Shown here piece after piece: positions 57,521 through 64,000 of a DNA stretch of 64,000 bases. Every line of letters starts with the position of its first letter. Position 1 is the stretch's first letter. This DNA is from Morella rubra (Eukaryota; Streptophyta; Magnoliopsida; Fagales; Myricaceae). The notes under the pieces were generated by a model. That model did not search any database and was not told the origin of the DNA. It worked only from the letters and a program-made list of their open reading frames with translations. The translations under genes were made by a program, and so were the position numbers. Where the stretch lies: contig CM025852.1 of assembly GCA_003952965.2 (NCBI GenBank), forward strand, positions 19,603,279 through 19,667,278, given 5' to 3'.

Positions 57521-59523
57521 GCCTTCGCTTCTGAATAGGTAATTATCAGCACAGCTCACTTACATTTGTGTAAACTTTTCCACTGTTAATTAGTCATCGG
57601 GAAAACTTTCAGAATATTGTACCCGTGAGTTATAAGCAGGGCAATGTCATTTTGGGGGTCCAAATAAACAAGTTCTTCACCTCATACTCTCGAATTATTA
57701 TAATTCATCAGTGTGCGCTCTCAAATAAGATTCAATCACCAAGATCATATCACACGACTAATTTATAATGCAGTGTGGACAATTTTGACCATTAAATCTT
57801 TTTTTATGCGTATATTAAAGATGAATTTTAATAAGTCGATGGCTTAATACGAAGAGCTTGGTAGTTTGAACCCCTAAAGTGACGATAAAATTAAAAGAAC
57901 GTGTCAAATTGAGTCAGAAATTGGAACACGTTGTGTTCTTCAATTACATGTGATGTTGCGTTATTTAACTATATATGTTTCTAATTTGAAAATCGGTCCT
58001 TACTCCGGGCACTTGCGCAGAAAAAAATTTACTCTGGGTAGTAAATTGAAAAAAGCTTAAAAAATAAGGACTAGCGAATAAATTTAGCCTAAAACAACAC
58101 ATGACATAAGTTAAAATTTATAAGATAGAGACCAATTCTTCCTCTTTCTTCTGTCTTGCTTCCAATAAATTGATTTGTACACGTAGTTTATATATGTGGA
58201 CATGATAATAAGATGATCTCTATTGTTGAAGCAAATTATAATATATTTGCAGTCCTAGACATAAGATTTCCAGATCACTATATCTGTAGTACCACACCAT
58301 TACTGCACGTCCGACTAGCTTCAATATATATTTTATTTGTGAACCCATTCTTCTTGTATTTTATTTTATTTTGTTTTGGCTGTAAAGCTAAAGTATGGTT
58401 TTCCCATATCGGCAAATAAGCAAGAATATAGAACTAAGATGATCCATAAGCAAGATATATATGTATGTTTGGATGTACATTTTTTTTTAATTGAAAGTTG
58501 TTTTATTAGAAGTAGGGTAGATTTTATTAGAGGTTGTAAAAAAATGTGGAAATAGATGATTTATAGAGTTTTTTTATTTTATTGTATGAAAAAGGCGTTG
58601 GAGTTTGTAAAAATGTGGAGATAGATTATTTGATGGATTTTTTTATGAAAATATTCAGAGTTTTGAATTTTGTTTTTGTTTTGTTTTGTATTTGCTAAAC
58701 ATATAATTAGATGTACCGAGATAATTGAGACACAGTTTGAAGTAAGACATTTAATGGACATTTTTCCACATTCATCAATTCATAAATTAAAATTTTCCTG
58801 AACACCAATATGAGTTTTTCTAAATTAAAAATGTTCTCTAATGAATTATCTTCAACCCAAATTTGTTGGTTGATTTGGGAGAGAAAGTCGACACAACTAA
58901 TATATATCGAGAGAATTGGTACAATAACATTAATTTTTGTAGAAAGTATATTATAACTGTACACATGCATTTCTTTTAATTAAGTACTGGAAGTTCTAAA
59001 AAAAGATTTCATCCTATTATAAAATTGTTATTAATTTTTTAATTAGAAGAAATACATATATTGATTATTCCCTCCAAGCGTTATTAGGATCTAAACCGGA
59101 TTTTTCAATGATCGAATTATAGGTGTTATTAGAGTCTAAGTCGGATTTTTTAATTATTCTTAAAATTATTGTTCTCTTGTTTTTACTGAATGCATGTCAG
59201 GTATACGAATTATAGTAAAGGTCGAAGCTCGATTACACAAAGACCTCCTATCGCTACGATGAGAAGACGAAATAGTACCCGCGGTTTATTTTCTCTTATA
59301 TTTCATTTTCTGAAATAAAAATGAGATGTTTATTCCACAACTCACTACAGCTATTTGCTTGTGTTTGATTTGCTTAAATAAGAAACAAAAGTGCTCTGCT
59401 TAATTAAGCACTGGGAGAAAAAAGAAAATCTTAATGTTATCATGATAAGCTCTCGTCTCATATTGTATAACAATCTGCTCAGCTCCTTTCTTGAGTTAAT
59501 ACTACGAGCAAGTACGAAGCATT
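57521..59523. other. Spacer between duplication copies A and B
   Basis: No gene seen. A MITE-like block at about 58464-58703 has ends TATGTTTGG and GCTAAACATA and an internal repeated phrase (TTGTAAAAA-TGTGGA-ATAGAT twice). The rest is AT-rich. Confidence 0.45.
58464..58703. mobile_element. AT-rich MITE-like block
   Basis: Short terminal inverted similarity (TATGTTTGG against CTAAACATA), a size of about 240 bp, a purine/T-rich interior with a duplicated GTTGTAAAAAAATGTGGA-type phrase, and no coding capacity. Target duplication not clear. Confidence 0.35.
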
Positions 59524-60355
59524 ATTAAATGGCTTGAAGGGACACAACTATACGTACGTAATTCACGCCTCTACGGTGGTGACAAAGGCTGGATGCAGGC
59601 CGCATATTCACTTCATCTCTCTAAAAGACTACAATCTCCACAGCCGACCACTGCAAGAAACTTGTGCATTTTTCTAACCAACCATTCGGTGGCAACCGAA
59701 GAGGCTGATGACGCGAAACAAGCTGGTGGCACCTGTTAGGACGACTTATTACTCTATCTTGTTGAATAATATCATTGGAAAGATTAAGTAAACTTTATAC
59801 TATTTAATGCTTCACATATAATATTTAATGATTCTTGTATCTGTCGAAATTGTACCGTCCATTTTTAAGCATCACAATTTGTACTTAATTTGGCATTTAT
59901 TTTATTGCCGGTTAATTATAAACACCAGTAATTTTAATTTTTAATTTTTAATTTATTTTTTATTGTGGTGGTTAATTATATGGTTCAATAAAGACCACAA
60001 TTCTTTGCAATCCACGTGATGTTCTGTATGACTCAACTTGTTGCGGAGCATCCAAAACGTTTGAAGGAATTAAACCAGTACGAAAATCCAAATATATACT
60101 TGAATGTATGAAACTGCAACGATATTACTAATAATATGAACGCTTGGAGGGAGATCAGAGCAAATAACATTACTAGACGTACGATTCGGGTTCAATAAGT
60201 AGGATCGGGGACTAAGTCCAAGCAACTAGGATATCCGATGTAATTAATATATTCTAGAACGTACGGACGTGCAATTGTAGGATCAATTTGAACTAACACG
60301 ACCGAAAGCCATGCAATGAAGCTGTTTCTTACTGTGGCAGCAGGCCGGCAGAAGC

Positions 60356-61789
60356 AAATAATTAATTGCTCCAAATGTGGCTACCGAATTAAAGAAAGGA
60401 GAAACATCGATATATCCCTGGAGCTGTTGAAGACATATATGTAACCTACAAATTAATCTCTATAAAATATGTTTGTCCCGACATTTTACAAATTAACGCT
60501 GCTGTAACGTCATCCGACGGCTGCTGAGGCACTATTCATCGACGTTTATAAAAAAACGCTGCTAAAATTGAGAGTCCTTCGAGGGGTCTTAAATCAAAAT
60601 ACCAATTGATTTCAATCACTTTACAATCCTGATGTAATTTTTTTTTTTTTTTGTTAATTTAGATGAAAAAGTTAGCGATTTTGCACGTGAGTTTGGAATG
60701 ACGGTATACTAGTCATTTCATGGGTAAAAAATTACTTTCTGCCCAGATTGACTGGAAATTATATTTGGAAAGTGGAAAGTGACTTATGATTTGTGAGCAT
60801 CATTTGCCAAATATTTTTTTTAGAACATATATATATAGTAGTTACCTCTTAGTTAATGCATGCATGTTGAGATTACTCGGGACATCTTTGAATATTTGCT
60901 CAAAATCATAACTATTAGCTCAAACTCCTTTGAGAGGCCAATATATAGAAGTCTTCTGAAGGCACGGCCTGATGGCCATCTCTTTGAGCACTACAAATGG
61001 TGGATTCCAGCCTGAACCGTAAATGCTGTCTGAGAGCTTAGAAGAAAAAAAAAAAATTGCTGCCTGAGAGTCATGATCCTACAATAGATACTATAAGGTT
61101 TTAAAATGGTCAACTTAAGGCAACTTGGATGGATGTTAAAAATTTTACTTTTACAATATTCTGTCTCTTCATATTCTGAAAAATAGAACAATTAATGCCT
61201 TTTCGTTGTAATATATATTAGTCTTTTAATATATATCCTTAATTAAGAATAAGTGATACGTATACATACAAAATGTAATGGCTTTTGTGTTACTGTTTTT
61301 AATTACCTATATATTTTCTTTGATCTTCTATATCAATGTAATCCTAAATTTTATAAAAATTAACGGCTACAATTACTTGGTTAATCTCTGTAGTTTTCAC
61401 TTTTTTCCAGATTAGTTTTTTAGAGTAACTTTTTTTTTTTTAATTATGGAGATCCCTACTGTAGGGACCTTTCCCAAGTTAATCCTTCTTTCTACTTTAC
61501 TAACAAAATTGTTGACGTGGTTAATAGTGTCAATAAAAAATTAATATAGATAATTTCAGGGTCATGCCTTTTACTGAATTTTGACATTTTTCAGTGTCTT
61601 TTCTGCATTTTTTTTCTCATTTGATTTGCATTTTTTTCAATTTTGTTCTCTTTTCTTTGTATTTTCCAGCTAATTATTTTTTCAAGGCATGGAGGTTCAT
61701 AACTGTTTGTATTTTTTTTTTTTTTATTATTTTTATGTTTATTTTTCTAATTTAATTAATATTTTTATAATAATCTGATTTATATTAAT
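60356..61789. other. Rearranged non-coding part of copy B
   Basis: No gene seen. It holds the inverted segment (61560-61710) and sequence absent from copy A. Repeats of AACGCTGCT/ACGCTGCTAAA near 60498-60577 recall transposon-end sequence. The frame at 60991-61191 is not supported. Confidence 0.5.
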
Positions 61790-62226
61790 TAATATTATTT
61801 AAAAAATAATATGAAATCTTTGAAATATAAATTAATAACTAAAACGGACCTTATTCATCATTATAGCATCGATCACAGCTTAATTACCAATGGAAACAAG
61901 TTTAGGTGCCATTCTTAGAATCTTAAAATAAATTAGTAATATATATTCATGATCCTTTTAAATATATAAGTCACTAAATATATACTACTTTTTGAGATAA
62001 CTATTCTAAACGACAATGACAATTAATTAATTTTCTATCCAAAAGTCTAGATCTCATGCATATTTTTAAATGACTCTTGCTTGATAATTTAGCCCCAAAT
62101 TAGAATTAAATTTTCTAAGCCTTTGATGTGATGATCATATGATTACATCCTTTATAGTATATATATATAATCCTCATAGATTCATATTTGCAGAAAGATC
62201 GAAGAAGAGTTATGGATGCAAAGGGC

Positions 62227-62448
62227 ATGGGGAGACTCGTAGGAATGATGGTCGTGTTGTTTATCATTATTTTTGTCGTAACACAAGCCAACGACATGTA
62301 CAGTCATCATAAGTGGCGTATAATAGAAAGGCCTAACACGAGGAAAGCGCCAGCCAAGAAGAGTTCTCACACCGCTCGGCCACCACCACCTCTTCCCAAA
62401 TATCATGTCTCACGCTATTTAATGCGTAAGTGTGAAAATCAATCGTGA
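62227..62448 (+). CDS. Small secreted peptide, truncated paralogue (copy 2)
   Basis: 73 aa. The signal peptide is nearly identical to copy 1 (two conservative changes and one silent one in the first 23 codons). It is followed by a two-codon insertion, HKWR, RPNTRKAPAKKSSHTA, a Pro run and LPKYHVSRY. Right after this the sequence departs from copy 1 and stops (LMRKCENQS), so the five-Cys region is lost and a single Cys remains. Its 3' flank (TCGTGAAAAACCAATA onward) is instead shared with copy 3, suggesting the end was replaced by recombination. It may be a pseudogene or a peptide without the Cys module. The start ATG lies 7 codons into a longer frame and was chosen for the signal peptide. Confidence 0.5.
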   Translation: MGRLVGMMVVLFIIIFVVTQANDMYSHHKWRIIERPNTRKAPAKKSSHTARPPPPLPKYHVSRYLMRKCENQS

Positions 62449-62806
62449 AAAACCAATAAGGCTTTTTTGTCCATTGCATTGTTTCTGGAAGGAAAAAAAA
62501 AAATGCTGATCTGTTACTATGAGGTTCACGTGTGGCTTCTTTAAGGGTTTTCTTCTCATTTTCCTTGGATCTAGAAGAAATGGAAGGAGCTGGAGTTTGT
62601 TGTGATGGTTCACACGTGAAATGAAGAGATTACGCAATAGAATGGCTTCTTCGTATATAACGTCCAGATCTGGCCATTTCTCAGTTCTTCATTTTTCTCC
62701 CTCTAAGAAAGTTTCTCCAAGAAGTGCGCTATCGTCTTTGCTTCATTATTCTTGTGGAAAGTTTGAGTTTGCGGTAATAGTTATAACAGATCAGATTTGA
62801 GGGCGT
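62446..62806 (+). repeat. Direct repeat, unit 1 (offset 1,194 bp)
   Basis: TCGTGAAAAACCAATA through GAGGGCGT is repeated at 63640-64000 with only a few substitutions and 1-4 nt indels, about 98% identical by eye. It starts at the end of peptide copy 2. The sequence between (62807-63283) has no gene I can support. Confidence 0.92.
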
Positions 62807-63283
62807 TATTGTTTCGTTGATCACCGACACACGGTCTCTTCGATTGATTGATTCAGGAGGTTTTGGAAGAGTGTTTGCTGGAGGTTCCAACATTGGGCAT
62901 TGATTGCACAAGGTATTGTATGGATAGATTAATCCGGTTGAATCTTGGTTTCAAATGGTCATGGAGTTCCATGATTATCTGAATCGAGTTGGTTTGGGTA
63001 AGATTAACGGTGTTTAGATTAGCTAGGATTTGTAATCTCATTTGAAAATAGTGGATTTAAAAAACCATATCTCATTAATTTTTCTTGTTTTATTTGTATT
63101 CATTTAACCATTCTTGTGATTATGTGCTTAGAATATCGATCTTGAAGATATTGAATATATATGAATATTTAAATCTGAACCTCTTAAGGTAAGAAATGAT
63201 TGAATGATCTATTTAACAGTTTTACCTTGTTCAATACAAATTAGGACTACCTAATTATTTTCGTCGAAGAAATCTATATAATC

Positions 63284-63652
63284 ATGGGGAGACTAATTAA
63301 AACACTCATTGAAAAAGTTTATCAGAGGTCGTAAGAGCGGATGACAGGGTCATCAAAAGTGAGTACAATATCGCCTAACACGATAAATATAGAGAAGAGT
63401 CTCACACCAGCCGGTCCACCAGTACAGTTCTCAAAGAAATGCAGAACGGATAGCGATCAAGATGGCGTGGAAATAAAAGTGTGTTTGAGGACAAGAAGAG
63501 ATTCATGTGACACCAATCTCGGTGATCCGCTTGTCTCTATTCCCAAGGGATCAGAGACTCATCATCATTATTACATGTTCATCAGTCGAAATGAAAGTTT
63601 GCTCGGATATCATGGCATTAAAAGTGTGCAATTTTTCGTGAAAAACCAATAG
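63284..63652 (+). pseudogene. Third, decayed copy of the secreted-peptide gene
   Basis: ATGGGGAGACTAATT at 63284 matches the ATGGGGAGACTCGTA start of copies 1 and 2. Ninety bases on, CCTAACACGATAAA, TCTCACACC and GGTCCACCAGTAC match the PNT...SHTAPPV part of copy 1 (99 bases from its ATG). A TAA interrupts the frame after 16 codons (MGRLIKTLIEKVYQRS), and the hydrophobic signal is destroyed. From ATG 63341 the same frame is open again for 103 codons (SPNTINIEKSLTPAGPPV, then KKCRTDSD and further Cys), ending at the repeat shared with copy 2. It is either a pseudogene or a rewired, non-secreted product. Confidence 0.6.
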
Positions 63653-64000
63653 AGGCTTTTTTGTCCATTGCATTGTTTCTGGAAGGAAAAAAAAAAATGC
63701 TGATCTGTTACTATGAGGTTCACGTGTGGCTTCTTTAAGGGTTTTCTTGTCATTTTCCTTGGATCTAGAAGAAATGGAAAGCTGGAGTTTGTTGTGATGG
63801 TTCACACGTGAAATGAAGAGATTACGCAATAGAATGGCTTCTTCGTATATAACGTCCAGATCTGGCCATTTCTCAGTTCTTCATTTTTCTCCCTCTAAGA
63901 AAGTTTTCTCCAAGAAGTGCGCTGATCGTCTTTGCTTCATTATTCTTGTGGAAAGTTTGAGTTTGCGGTAATAGTTATAACAGATCAGATTTGAGGGCGT
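63640..64000 (+). repeat. Direct repeat, unit 2, cut by the window edge
   Basis: Near-identical to 62446-62806 and located just after peptide copy 3, as unit 1 is just after copy 2. The array may therefore continue beyond the window. Confidence 0.92.

Larger units (their letters stand above)
59524..62448 (+). repeat. Segmental duplication copy B (carries secreted-peptide gene 2)
   Basis: Blocks 59524-59790, 59790-59935, about 60255-60355 and 61790-62410 match copy A in order. Between them, 61560-61710 matches copy A (56660-56810) in reverse complement, so this copy holds an inversion. The copy lacks the 934-bp transposon present in copy A. Confidence 0.88.

Noticed and set aside
60498..60577. 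Possible CACTA-like repeats (AACGCTGCT)
   Set aside because: No CACTA terminus nearby and only two or three short matches.
1..64000. CRISPR arrays, rRNA genes, bacterial-type operons
   Set aside because: No regularly spaced repeats or rRNA signatures; the sequence is plainly plant nuclear DNA with introns.

Overview
This window is nuclear DNA of a flowering plant, most likely a woody eudicot; I cannot name the species. The evidence is AT-rich intergenic DNA, GT-AG introns, and genes for plant-specific families: a P-class PPR protein, an alpha-expansin, an RMA-type RING ligase, an m-type plastid thioredoxin, CMP-Kdo synthetase and an SBT1-type subtilase. The mobile elements are also plant types: a chromovirus-like Ty3/Gypsy element, hAT and CACTA remnants, MULE- and Tourist-like MITEs, and a TRIM-like repeat pair.

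Left part (1-18.6 kb), all on the minus strand: a charged nuclear-type protein cut by the left edge (1150-3559), a mitochondrial PPR protein (4954-8187), a three-exon alpha-expansin (8937-10727), and a membrane-anchored RING E3 ligase with a 5' leader intron (16266-17054, leader exon near 18333-18510). Between the last two lie a TRIM-like direct repeat and a 1.14-kb inverted-repeat transposon. From 18.7 to 26.7 kb there is no convincing gene, only small inverted-repeat elements.

Middle part (26.7-42.5 kb): plastid thioredoxin m in two exons split by a 3.3-kb intron (26752-30659), an LC8-type dynein light chain on the plus strand (32092-32624), and an eight-exon mitochondrial CMP-Kdo synthetase (33867-38313). 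A decayed Ty3/Gypsy element (38421 to about 42527) begins only 107 bp upstream of the synthetase start codon.

Right part (42.5-64 kb): an LTR-like block with an AT microsatellite (about 43.77-47.40 kb), a broken hAT transposase gene (48394-50448), a CACTA-type end (50793), and an SBT1.9-like subtilase (52033-54339). The subtilase frame is open, but its only nearby ATG is in another frame. The last 9 kb is a duplicated locus carrying a family of small secreted peptides that I do not recognise: copy 1 (57224-57520) has five Cys, copy 2 (62227-62448) lost the Cys tail, and copy 3 (from 63284) is decayed. A second, very recent 1.19-kb-offset direct repeat runs off the right edge.

Three otherwise good genes carry single lesions: a frame change in a purine tract (3.04-3.24 kb), an in-frame TAG ahead of a preserved tail (4954), and an out-of-frame start (54353). 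These may be real mutations or consensus errors. The most promising candidate for something undescribed is the tandem secreted-peptide family at 55-64 kb.
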